A stretch of DNA of 64,000 bases from NCBI GenBank assembly GCA_020638495.1, contig JACKIN010000001.1, positions 682,001 through 746,000 of the forward strand, written 5' to 3'. The notes under the pieces are model-generated. The model searched no databases. It saw nothing but the letters and a program-made list of their open reading frames with translations, and was not told the origin of the DNA. Within the stretch, counting starts at the first letter, position 1. Each line of letters starts with the position of its first letter. Source of the stretch: Geminicoccaceae bacterium. Its GTDB lineage: Bacteria > Pseudomonadota > Alphaproteobacteria > Geminicoccales > Geminicoccaceae. The translations under genes and the position numbers were made by a program. This document shows positions 10,144 to 18,523 of the stretch, piece by piece.

Positions 10144-10869
10144 ATGACGGGTTCGCCGATCCGTGCGCCAGGCACGGCCACCGATCGCCTGCGCTCCCTG
10201 CTCGCCGATCTGGTGGTTCACACCAGCCGGTCGGTTTTTCGGCGCACGCCCTGGAACTTCGACCGCGCCAACGGCGTCGAGACCGAAGCTGCCGTGGGGG
10301 AGGTCGCGCTCGGCATCGATGTCGAAAACCCTGATGGCCGTTGCAAATACGAGGCCAGCTCGCTCAAGCATGTCCGCTTCGCCTTCGGGCGAATCCCCGA
10401 GCCGCTCGCCAACTGGTCATTCGTCGATATCGGCTCGGGCAAGGGCCGGATCGTGCTGATCGCGCTGGGTTTTCCGTTCCGGCGGGTGGCTGGCGTCGAG
10501 TACGCGGCGGAGCTGCACGCCATCGCCGCAGCCAATCTCGACCGCTACCGGGGCCCACGCCGGGCCGCTGCCGTCGATCTCGTCCATGGCGACGCGCTGT
10601 GTGTACAGCTGCCGCCCGGCGACACCGTCGTCTTTTTCTACAACTCCTTCGGCGGGGCGATGCTCGAAGGCTATCTCGACCATCTCGAGGGCACGGTGCA
10701 GGGCGCGCCGCGCCGTTTGCTCTTCATCTACAGCAACCCGACCGAGCGGTTCCGCCTCGACCGGCGGGCCGCTTTTCGCCCGGTTTTCGAGGGTGCTTCC
10801 GGCTATGATCTCACCTGGTGGGGCAACCGCCGCCTCGTCGTCTACGAGGTCGGCGCGGCCCAGCCTTGA
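10144..10869 (+). CDS. Class I SAM-dependent methyltransferase, substrate unknown
   Basis: The 241-residue protein shows a SAM-binding core: FVDIGSGKGRIVLIAL at about 97-112 (motif I), GVEYAAELHAIA with the acidic residue after strand 2, and DTVVFFYNSFGG at about 158-169 as motif IV. An N-terminal extension of about 90 residues precedes the core. The AAGXA-type features of RNA methylases and the NPPY motif are absent, so the target cannot be read. It lies between the small Cys4 gene and glyQ on the same strand with about 100 nt gaps. Confidence 0.78.
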   Translation: MTGSPIRAPGTATDRLRSLLADLVVHTSRSVFRRTPWNFDRANGVETEAAVGEVALGIDVENPDGRCKYEASSLKHVRFAFGRIPEPLANWSFVDIGSGKGRIVLIALGFPFRRVAGVEYAAELHAIAAANLDRYRGPRRAAAVDLVHGDALCVQLPPGDTVVFFYNSFGGAMLEGYLDHLEGTVQGAPRRLLFIYSNPTERFRLDRRAAFRPVFEGASGYDLTWWGNRRLVVYEVGAAQP

Positions 10870-10941
10870 GCGGCGCCCGGCCGATCGCTTGACCGGGCCG
10901 GTCGCCCTAGCCTAGGTTCTGCACCGCAGCAAACCATCGGG

Positions 10942-11814
10942 TTGATAAGCGACGTGGCCGCGCCGAGCTTCCAGGAGCTGATCCTCCGGCTCCAGACCTA
11001 CTGGGCCGGCCAGGGGTGCCTGCTGCTCCAGCCCTACGACATGGAGGTGGGGGCCGGGACGTTCCATCCCGCGACCACGCTGCGCGCCCTCGGCCCGGAG
11101 CCGTGGCGGGCGGCCTATGTGCAGCCGTCGCGGCGGCCGACCGATGGCCGCTACGGGCTCAACCCCAATCGGCTGCAGCACTATTACCAGTTCCAGGTGA
11201 TCCTCAAGCCGTCGCCGCCGGACCTGCAGGAGCTCTATCTGCAGAGCCTCTACACGCTCGGCATCGACCCGGCGCTGCACGACCTGCGCTTCGTCGAGGA
11301 CGACTGGGAGAGTCCGACGCTGGGTGCCTGGGGGCTGGGTTGGGAGGTCTGGTGCGACGGGATGGAGGTGAGCCAGTTCACCTATTTCCAGCAGGTGGGC
11401 GGCATCGACTGCCGGCCGGTCTCGGGCGAGCTGACCTACGGTCTGGAGCGGCTGGCCATGTACGTGCAGGGGATCGAGAACGTCTACGATCTCGATTTCA
11501 ACGGGGCAGGGGCCACTTACGGCGATGTCTTCCTGCAGGCCGAGAGGGAGTACTCGGCCTGGAACTTCGAGGTCGCCGACACCGAGACGCTGTTTCGCCA
11601 TTTCGCCGACGCCGAGGCCGAATGCCAGCGCACGCTGGAGCACAAGCTGGCCCTGCCGGCCTATGACCAGTGCCTGAAGGCGAGCCACACCTTCAACCTG
11701 CTCGATGCGCGGGGTGTGATCAGCGTCGCCGAGCGGCAGGCCTATATCGGCCGGGTGCGCAACCTGGCCAAGGCCTGCGCCGAGACCTGGCTGGCGAGCC
11801 GCGAGCATGGCTGA
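10942..11814 (+). CDS. glyQ: Glycyl-tRNA synthetase alpha subunit
   Basis: The 290-residue protein is a typical GlyQ. It has FQELILRLQTYWAGQGCLL near the start, GAGTFHPATTLRALGPEPW at about 37-55, and YVQPSRRPTDGRYGLNPNR, the class II catalytic core that activates glycine. It pairs with GlyS to form the alpha2-beta2 synthetase. The start is TTG 10942; a GTG four codons later is possible. The glyS start lies 8 nt before its stop, so the subunits are translationally coupled. Confidence 0.97.
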   Translation: MISDVAAPSFQELILRLQTYWAGQGCLLLQPYDMEVGAGTFHPATTLRALGPEPWRAAYVQPSRRPTDGRYGLNPNRLQHYYQFQVILKPSPPDLQELYLQSLYTLGIDPALHDLRFVEDDWESPTLGAWGLGWEVWCDGMEVSQFTYFQQVGGIDCRPVSGELTYGLERLAMYVQGIENVYDLDFNGAGATYGDVFLQAEREYSAWNFEVADTETLFRHFADAEAECQRTLEHKLALPAYDQCLKASHTFNLLDARGVISVAERQAYIGRVRNLAKACAETWLASREHG

Positions 11815-13891
11815 GCTGCTGCTGGAGCTGCTGTCGGAGGAGATTCCGGCGCGGATGCAGCGGCAGGCCGCATCGGAGCTTAGCACCCGTCTCGACCAGG
11901 CCCTCGCCGAGGGGGGCGTGCGGGGCCGGCTGGCCCATTGCCATGCCACCCCGCGGCGCCTCATGGTGGCGTTCAGGGATCTGCCGATCGTCTCGGCCGA
12001 CCGGGCCATCGAGCGGCGCGGCCCGCGCGTCGATGCGCCGGAAAAGGCGCGGGACGGGTTCCTGAAGAGCCTGGGGGTGGTCGACTACACGCTCGGCGAG
12101 GTCGAGGACAGGAAGGGTCGCTTTCTCGTCGCGAGCTACACCGAGCCGGGGCGGTCGACGGTCGAGATCGTCGCCGAAGCCGTTCCGCTCATCCTCGCCG
12201 GCTTTCCCTGGCCCAAGTCGATGCGCTGGGGCACGGGCGAGGCGCGCTGGGTGCGGCCGCTGCAGTCGATCCTCTGCCTCCTCGACGGCGAGGTCGTGCC
12301 CTTCGAGTTTGCCGGGATCGAGAGCGGCCGGCAGACCTTCGGCCATCGCTTCATGGCGCCCGACGCCCTCGTCGTGCGCGACGTCGACGACTACCGCGAC
12401 CATCTGATCGCGGCCCGGGTGATGCTGGACGCCGCCGATCGGCGGGACGTCATCGAGGCGAAGGCGAAGGAGCTGGCGGTGGCCGCCGGCTACGGCGTGC
12501 GGCCCGATCCGGTCCTGCTCGACGAGATCGCGGGCCTGGTCGAGTGGCCGGTGCCGCTGCTGGGCCGGATCGACGCGGATTTCATGGCGCTGCCGGCCGA
12601 GGTGCTGGTGACCACCATGCGCGCCAACCAGAAATACCTGGCGCTCGAGGACGGGGCAGGGCGGCTGGCGCCGGCCTTCGTCACCGTCGCCAATATCGAG
12701 GCTCCCGATGGCGGGGCCGCGATCATCGCCGGCAACGAGCGGGTGCTGCGCGCACGGCTCTGGGATGCGCGCTTCTTCTGGGAGCAGGATACGAGATCGA
12801 CCCTCGAGGCGCTCCTGCCGAAGCTCGACGCCATGGTCTTCCATGCCGAGCTCGGCTCGATGCGCGAGAAGGTCGACCGGCTCGAGACGCTCGCGGTGCG
12901 GCTCGCCGATTCGATCCCCGGCGCCGACCGCCTGCTCGTCGAGCGGGCGGCACGGCTCGCCAAGGCCGATCTCGTCTCCGGCATGGTCGGCGAGTTCCCC
13001 GAGGTGCAGGGCATCATGGGCGGCTACTATGCGCGCGCCCAGGGCGAGGCCGACGCCGTGGCCCAGGCCATCGCCGAGCATTATCGCCCGCTCGGGCCCG
13101 GCGATGCCTGCCCCACCGCCCCGACCAGCATCGCCGTGGCGCTCGCCGACAAGCTCGACACGCTCACCGGCTTCTTCGCCGCCGGCATCCGCCCGACCGG
13201 CTCGAAGGACCCGTTCGCGCTGCGGCGTGCCGCGCTGGGCGTGATTCGCCTGGTCATCGAGAACGGGCTGCGGCTCGATCTGGGCGCGGTCGTCGAGCTG
13301 GCGCTCGGCACCCACGGGCAGCGCTTCGCCAGCGTCGATGCGGGTGGGTTGGCCCGGGACCTGGTCGCCTTCCTGATCGATCGGCTCAAGGTGCAGCAGC
13401 GCGAGCAGGGCGTGCGGCACGACCTGATCGAGGCGGTCGTGGTCGGGCGGCCGGACGGCGATCTCGTGCGCGTGGTTGCCCGCGTCGCAGCACTTCGGGC
13501 CTTTATCGCCACGTCGGACGGGGCGGATCTCCTGGCAGCGCTCCGCCGCGCCGGCAACATCGTCGCGATCGAGGAGAAGAAGGAGGGCCGGCCCTTCACC
13601 GGCCCGGTCGACCCGACGCTCCTGCAGGAGCCCGCCGAGCGACGGCTCTTCGAGGAGCTCGAGGCGGCAAGCGCGGTCATCCGGGCACGGCTCGCGGCCG
13701 AGGACTATGCTGCGGCGATGGCGGCACTTGCCCGATTGCGGCCGGCGGTCGATGGATTTTTCGAGTGCGTGATGGTCAATGCCGGGGAACCCTCGGTGCG
13801 CGCCAACCGCTTGCGCTTGCTGGGCTTGTTGCGAGACGACCTCGCCCGGATCGCCGACTTCCCGGTCATCGACGAATCGGCCCCGATCTGA
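11807..13891 (+). CDS. glyS: Glycyl-tRNA synthetase beta subunit
   Basis: The 694-residue protein begins MAELLLELLSEEIPARMQ, the standard GlyS opening, and contains the HD-like and anticodon-binding regions expected at this length. Conserved stretches include PKSMRWG near 140, HRFMAPDALVV, and GSKDPFALRRAALG at about 464-477. It supplies tRNA recognition for the glycyl-tRNA synthetase. Its ATG overlaps glyQ by 8 nt, and ppdK follows 25 nt later, so glyQ, glyS and ppdK look like one operon. Confidence 0.97.
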   Translation: MAELLLELLSEEIPARMQRQAASELSTRLDQALAEGGVRGRLAHCHATPRRLMVAFRDLPIVSADRAIERRGPRVDAPEKARDGFLKSLGVVDYTLGEVEDRKGRFLVASYTEPGRSTVEIVAEAVPLILAGFPWPKSMRWGTGEARWVRPLQSILCLLDGEVVPFEFAGIESGRQTFGHRFMAPDALVVRDVDDYRDHLIAARVMLDAADRRDVIEAKAKELAVAAGYGVRPDPVLLDEIAGLVEWPVPLLGRIDADFMALPAEVLVTTMRANQKYLALEDGAGRLAPAFVTVANIEAPDGGAAIIAGNERVLRARLWDARFFWEQDTRSTLEALLPKLDAMVFHAELGSMREKVDRLETLAVRLADSIPGADRLLVERAARLAKADLVSGMVGEFPEVQGIMGGYYARAQGEADAVAQAIAEHYRPLGPGDACPTAPTSIAVALADKLDTLTGFFAAGIRPTGSKDPFALRRAALGVIRLVIENGLRLDLGAVVELALGTHGQRFASVDAGGLARDLVAFLIDRLKVQQREQGVRHDLIEAVVVGRPDGDLVRVVARVAALRAFIATSDGADLLAALRRAGNIVAIEEKKEGRPFTGPVDPTLLQEPAERRLFEELEAASAVIRARLAAEDYAAAMAALARLRPAVDGFFECVMVNAGEPSVRANRLRLLGLLRDDLARIADFPVIDESAPI

Positions 13892-13916
13892 TGGTCGCGT
13901 CAGGAGACGAACCAAG

Positions 13917-16583
13917 ATGACGAAGTGGGTCTACGGCTTCGGCGGCGGTCGCGCCGACGGTAGCTCGAAGATGAAGGCGCTGCTCGGCGGCAAGGGCGCC
14001 AATCTCGCGGAGATGTCGTCGCTCGGCCTGCCGGTGCCGCCGGGCTTCACCATCACGACCGAGGTCTGCACCCACTTCTACGCGCATGGCCGAAGCTACC
14101 CGGCGGCGCTCGAGGCCGAGGTGGAAGCCGCCATCGCGAAGGTCGAGGGCGAGCTCGAGATGCGCTTCGGCGATGCCGGGAATCCGCTCCTTTTCTCGGT
14201 CCGCTCGGGTGCTCCCGTTTCGATGCCCGGGATGATGGACACGGTGCTCAATCTCGGGCTCAACGACGAGACGGTGCAGGGCCTCGTCGCCGCGAGCCGG
14301 GACGAGCGCTTCGCCTATGACAGCTACCGCCGGTTCATCCAGATGTATGCCGACGTGGTGCTGGAGGTCGACCACTACCTCTTCGAGGAGGCGCTCGAGG
14401 CGGCCAAGGCCGAGGCCGACTGCCGCTTCGACAACGAGCTCGACGCGGCGGCGCTGCAGAAGCTGGTGGCGACCTACAAGCGCATCGTCCGCAAGCAGAC
14501 CGGCGAGGCGTTTCCGGAGGAGCCCAGGGTTCAGCTCTGGGGTGCCATCGGTGCCGTCTTCGGCTCCTGGCAGACGCCGCGCGCCGTCACCTATCGCCGC
14601 CTGCACGACATCCCGAGCGCCATGGGCACCGCGGTCAACGTCCAGGCGATGGTGTTCGGCAACATGGGGAGCGACTGCGCCACGGGCGTCGCCTTCACCC
14701 GCAACCCGTCGACCGGCGAGCGCAGCGTCTATGGCGAGTTCCTGGTCAACGCCCAGGGCGAGGACGTGGTCGCCGGCATCCGCACGCCGCAGCCCTTGAG
14801 CCGGGCCATGGCGGAGAGCGGCAGCTTCTCCGCCGACGAGTCGATGGAGACGCTGCTGCCGGATTCCTATGCCGAGCTCGTCAGTGTGTTCGACCGGCTC
14901 GAGGCGCATTATCGCGAGATGCAGGACGTCGAGTTCACGATCCAGCGCGCGAGGCTCTACGTACTGCAGACCCGGACCGGCAAGCGCACGGCCCCGGCGG
15001 CGCTCAGGATCGCCGTCGACATGGCGGCCGAGGGGCTGATCAGCGAGGACGAGGCGATCCTTCGGATCGACGCCGCCTCGCTCGACCAGCTCCTGCACCC
15101 GACCCTCGATCCCGACGCGGCAGCCGAGGTGATCGCCCGTGGCCTGCCGGCCTCGCCGGGTGCCGCCTCGGGCAAGATCGTCTTCCTCGCCGATGACGCG
15201 ACCAGGGCGGCCCAGGCCGGCGAGGACGTCATCCTCGTGCGCGTCGAGACCTCGCCCGACGACATCCACGGCATGCATGCGGCCAGGGGCATCCTCACGT
15301 CCCGGGGCGGCATGACCAGCCACGCGGCGGTGGTGGCCCGCGGCATGGGCAAGGCCTGCATCTGCGGCGTCAGCGAGCTCCTCATCTCGGCGACCGAGAA
15401 GACCGTGACGGTGCGCGGCCGGACGCTCAACGAGGGCGACTGGATCACCATCGACGGGGCCGCCGGCATCGTCATGCTCGGCCAGGTGCCGACGGTCGAT
15501 CCCGTGCTCTCCGGCGACTTCGCCACGCTGATGGGCTGGGCCGACAAGAAGCGGCACCTCAAGGTCCGCACCAATGCCGAGACCCCGCTCGATGCCCGGG
15601 CGGCCGTCGGCTTCGGCGCCGAGGGCATCGGGCTCTGCCGCACCGAGCACATGTTCTTCCAGGAGGACCGCATCGTCGCCATGCGCGAGATGATCCTGAG
15701 CCCGGACGTCGAGGGGCGGAGGAGGGCGCTGGCGAAGATCGAGCCGGTGCAGCGGGACGACTTCGTCGAGCTCTTCGAGATCATGAAGGGGCTGCCGGTC
15801 ACCATCCGCCTGCTCGACCCGCCGCTGCACGAGTTCCTGCCGCATGCCGCGGCCGAGGACGAGGCCGTGGCGGCGGCGACCGGCGTCGACATCAAGCTGG
15901 TGCGCCGGCGGGTCGCCGAGCTCCGGGAAGCCAACCCGATGCTCGGGCTGCGCGGCTGCCGGCTCGGCATCCTCTATCCCGAGATCTACGAGATGCAGGC
16001 CCGGGCGATCTTCGAGGCGGCGCTCGTGGTGTTCGAGAAGTCCGGCGAGACGGTGACGCCCGAGGTGATGATCCCCTTGATCTGCAGCGCGCGCGAGCTC
16101 GAGCTCATCAAGGCGCGGATCGTCGCCGTGGCCGAGGCGGTCGAGGCGGATCGCGGCCGCAAGCTCACCTACGAGATCGGCACCATGATCGAGCTGCCGC
16201 GGGCGGCGCTCAGGGCCGGCGAGATCGCCCTGCACGCGAGCTTCTTCAGCTTCGGCACCAACGACCTGACGCAGATGACGCTCGGCCTCAGCCGCGACGA
16301 TGCCGGCCGCTTCCTCGACACCTACCTGCACGAGGAGATCTTCGCCTCCGACCCGTTCCAGTCGCTCGACCAGGACGGGGTGGGCGAGCTGGTGCAGCTG
16401 GCCGTCGAGCGCGGCCGGGCCGCGCGGCCCGATCTCAAGCTCGGCATCTGCGGCGAGCATGGCGGCGATCCGGCCTCGATCGATTTCTGCCACCGGCAGA
16501 ATCTCGACTACGTCTCCTGCTCGCCCTACCGCGTGCCGATCGCGCGGCTCGCCGCTGCCCAGGCGGCGCTGCGCGGGGCTTGA
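13917..16583 (+). CDS. ppdK: Pyruvate, phosphate dikinase
   Basis: The 888-residue enzyme interconverts pyruvate, ATP and phosphate with PEP, AMP and diphosphate. Domains are in the usual order: ATP-grasp (from MTKWVYGFGGG through GKGANLAEM), the phosphohistidine domain with GGMTSHAAVVARGMGKACI (catalytic His469), and the PEP-binding TIM barrel with GAEGIGLCRTEHMFF and GICGEHGGDP. I set the start at ATG 13917, with AGGAGA 9 nt upstream; the open frame before it is a shadow of glyS. Location after glyS is conserved in alphaproteobacteria. The stop overlaps the next start (TTGA). Confidence 0.97.
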   Translation: MTKWVYGFGGGRADGSSKMKALLGGKGANLAEMSSLGLPVPPGFTITTEVCTHFYAHGRSYPAALEAEVEAAIAKVEGELEMRFGDAGNPLLFSVRSGAPVSMPGMMDTVLNLGLNDETVQGLVAASRDERFAYDSYRRFIQMYADVVLEVDHYLFEEALEAAKAEADCRFDNELDAAALQKLVATYKRIVRKQTGEAFPEEPRVQLWGAIGAVFGSWQTPRAVTYRRLHDIPSAMGTAVNVQAMVFGNMGSDCATGVAFTRNPSTGERSVYGEFLVNAQGEDVVAGIRTPQPLSRAMAESGSFSADESMETLLPDSYAELVSVFDRLEAHYREMQDVEFTIQRARLYVLQTRTGKRTAPAALRIAVDMAAEGLISEDEAILRIDAASLDQLLHPTLDPDAAAEVIARGLPASPGAASGKIVFLADDATRAAQAGEDVILVRVETSPDDIHGMHAARGILTSRGGMTSHAAVVARGMGKACICGVSELLISATEKTVTVRGRTLNEGDWITIDGAAGIVMLGQVPTVDPVLSGDFATLMGWADKKRHLKVRTNAETPLDARAAVGFGAEGIGLCRTEHMFFQEDRIVAMREMILSPDVEGRRRALAKIEPVQRDDFVELFEIMKGLPVTIRLLDPPLHEFLPHAAAEDEAVAAATGVDIKLVRRRVAELREANPMLGLRGCRLGILYPEIYEMQARAIFEAALVVFEKSGETVTPEVMIPLICSARELELIKARIVAVAEAVEADRGRKLTYEIGTMIELPRAALRAGEIALHASFFSFGTNDLTQMTLGLSRDDAGRFLDTYLHEEIFASDPFQSLDQDGVGELVQLAVERGRAARPDLKLGICGEHGGDPASIDFCHRQNLDYVSCSPYRVPIARLAAAQAALRGA

Positions 16584-17548
16584 GCCTGCCGGAGACGACG
16601 CTCGAGACGCTTCGCGCCGGCGGCAAGGCTCCGCTCGCGCGCTGCCTCGCCGATCTGGAGAGCGAGGCCGGCCGCACCCGCCACCGGCGTCTGCTGGATG
16701 AGGCCCATGCCGCCCCGCGCGGCCGGGTGATCGGCCTCACCGGGCCGCCCGGCGTCGGCAAGTCGACCCTGCTGGCCCGGCTGATCGACCGGTATCGGGG
16801 CACGGGTGCGACGGTGGGGGTGCTCGCGGTGGACCCGTCCTCCAGGCGGACCGGCGGCGCGGTGCTCGGCGATCGCACCCGCTTCGACCACGATCCCGAG
16901 GATGGCGGCGTCTTCGTCCGCTCGCTCGCCGCCGGCGACCGGCTGGGCGGCCTCGCCGACGCGACATTTCCGCTGATGGTCGTGCTGCGCGCCCTCTTCG
17001 ACGTGGTGCTCGTCGAGACCGTCGGCGTGGGCCAGTCGGAGATCGAGATCGGCGAGGTGGCCGACAGCGTCCTGCTCGCCATCCAGCCGGCCTCCGGCGA
17101 CAGCCTGCAGTTCATCAAGGCGGGGATCGTCGAGATCCCGGACATCGTGGTCATCGGCAAGGCCGATCTCGGCGAGATCGCTGCCCGGGCGCAGGCCGAG
17201 ATCGAGGCGGCGCTTCGCCATGCGACGCCCGTCGACCCCGAGTGGCGGCCGCCCGTCCTGCGGCTCTCGGCGGTCAGCGGGGCAGGGGTCGACGACCTCG
17301 TCGCGGCCTTGGCGCGCCATGCTGCCCATCAGGCCGCCGCAGGCAGGCTGGAAGCCCGCCGGCTCGCCCAGAGCCGGAGCTGGCTTCGTGCGACAATTCG
17401 CGAGACCTATGGCAGGCGCGGGCTCGAGCGGCTGCGGCCGGCGCTGGAGGAAAGCTTCGCCGGCCCTCCGGCCTCACCCTTTCTCCTGCTCGAGCGTCTC
17501 GGCCAGGCGCTCGATGAGGTCGGTCTGCCAGAAGGCGGGGCGGGGTAG
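16580..17548 (+). CDS. meaB: MeaB/ArgK-family GTPase for methylmalonyl-CoA mutase
   Basis: The 322-residue G protein has a Walker A GPPGVGKS at 55-62, a Mg-binding VDPSSRRTGGAVLGDRTRF region, the mutase-contact motif TVGVGQSE and the base-recognition variant IGKADL. MeaB proteins guard and reload B12-dependent methylmalonyl-CoA mutase. No mutase gene lies in this window, so its partner must be elsewhere. The TTG start overlaps the ppdK stop by 4 nt, implying coupling. The last 75 nt overlap the end of the convergent ygfZ gene. Confidence 0.92.
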   Translation: MSLPETTLETLRAGGKAPLARCLADLESEAGRTRHRRLLDEAHAAPRGRVIGLTGPPGVGKSTLLARLIDRYRGTGATVGVLAVDPSSRRTGGAVLGDRTRFDHDPEDGGVFVRSLAAGDRLGGLADATFPLMVVLRALFDVVLVETVGVGQSEIEIGEVADSVLLAIQPASGDSLQFIKAGIVEIPDIVVIGKADLGEIAARAQAEIEAALRHATPVDPEWRPPVLRLSAVSGAGVDDLVAALARHAAHQAAAGRLEARRLAQSRSWLRATIRETYGRRGLERLRPALEESFAGPPASPFLLLERLGQALDEVGLPEGGAG

Positions 17549-18412
17549 GACGGCGCCGCCGCCGGCTTCGAGCGCGCCACCGAGCCGGTCGAGGCGAAGG
17601 AGCGCCATGGCGAGGTCGCCCGTGGTGCTGCGGATCTCGCCCGCCTCGACCTCGCCGGCCATGATGGCGAAGCCCGGCTCGACGGAGGCGCCAACGAGCT
17701 CGACCGGCACCAGCCGGCGCTTGACGAGGCCCCGATAACGGGTGCGGGCGGTGAGCTCCTGGCCGACGAAGCAGCCCTTGTCGAAGGCGACGCCGTTGAG
17801 CTGGTCGAGCCCCGCCTCGAGCAGGATCGACCTGTCGACGATGAGGTCGCTGCCGGCCTCGGGGACGGCCAAGGTGATGCGGTGCCGATTGAAGTCCGTC
17901 GCATCCACCAGCTCCAGCCCGGCCGCGTCGAGCCGGGCGCGCACGTCTTCGGGTGCGCCGCGCAGCCAGACGCCGAGCGCCGGCAGCCGGGGGTCGACCG
18001 TCCAGGTCAGCCCGTCCGCCTCGCGCGTGGCGCCGGGCTCGGCGGGCAGGTCGGCCAGTGCCGCTGCGCCATCGCCGAAGAGCACGGCGACGAGCGGTGC
18101 CGGCTCGACCGGCTCGATCGTCACGTCGGAGCGCAGCCGATAGAGGGTCAGGCGGCGCTCGAGATCCGCCAGCCGATCGCCGGCGGTCTCGAGGATCAGC
18201 GCGGCACCGTCGGCATGCACGAAAAAATCGAAAAGAAACTTGCCCTGCGGTGTCAGCAGCGTCGTGTAGATCGCCCGATCAGGCGTCAGCCTGTTCAGAT
18301 CGTTGCTGACGAGACCCTGCAGGAGCGCCATCGCATCCTCGCCGGAAAGCCGCAGGCAGGCGCGATTGTCGAGCAGGGCCGCCGACGGCATCGATTTCTT
18401 CATCTTTTGCAA
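17474..18412 (-). CDS. ygfZ: YgfZ/CAF17-like folate-binding Fe-S maturation protein
   Basis: The protein (up to 312 residues) carries the diagnostic KGCFVGQE motif at 212-219, the variant of KGCYxGQE that holds the reactive cysteine. The N-terminal region NDLNRLTPDRAIYTTLLTPQGKFLFDF is typical of GcvT-like folate domains. YgfZ uses tetrahydrofolate to help 4Fe-4S enzymes mature or recover. The start is uncertain: TTG 18412 has GGGGA at a good distance, and ATG 18403 would trim three residues. Its 3' end overlaps meaB for 75 nt in opposite orientation, so both C-termini share one coding stretch. Confidence 0.9.
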   Translation of the reverse strand: MQKMKKSMPSAALLDNRACLRLSGEDAMALLQGLVSNDLNRLTPDRAIYTTLLTPQGKFLFDFFVHADGAALILETAGDRLADLERRLTLYRLRSDVTIEPVEPAPLVAVLFGDGAAALADLPAEPGATREADGLTWTVDPRLPALGVWLRGAPEDVRARLDAAGLELVDATDFNRHRITLAVPEAGSDLIVDRSILLEAGLDQLNGVAFDKGCFVGQELTARTRYRGLVKRRLVPVELVGASVEPGFAIMAGEVEAGEIRSTTGDLAMALLRLDRLGGALEAGGGAVLPRPAFWQTDLIERLAETLEQEKG

Positions 18413-18523
18413 GCATCATCCCCGCGGTCGGATGGCCTAGAGATGGGCGTTCGGCATGGCTCGGTAAAGGGTGGACCCTGCCGATCCGCGTGGAAGGAGA
18501 CCGGTGGGCGAGGGCTGCTGCAC

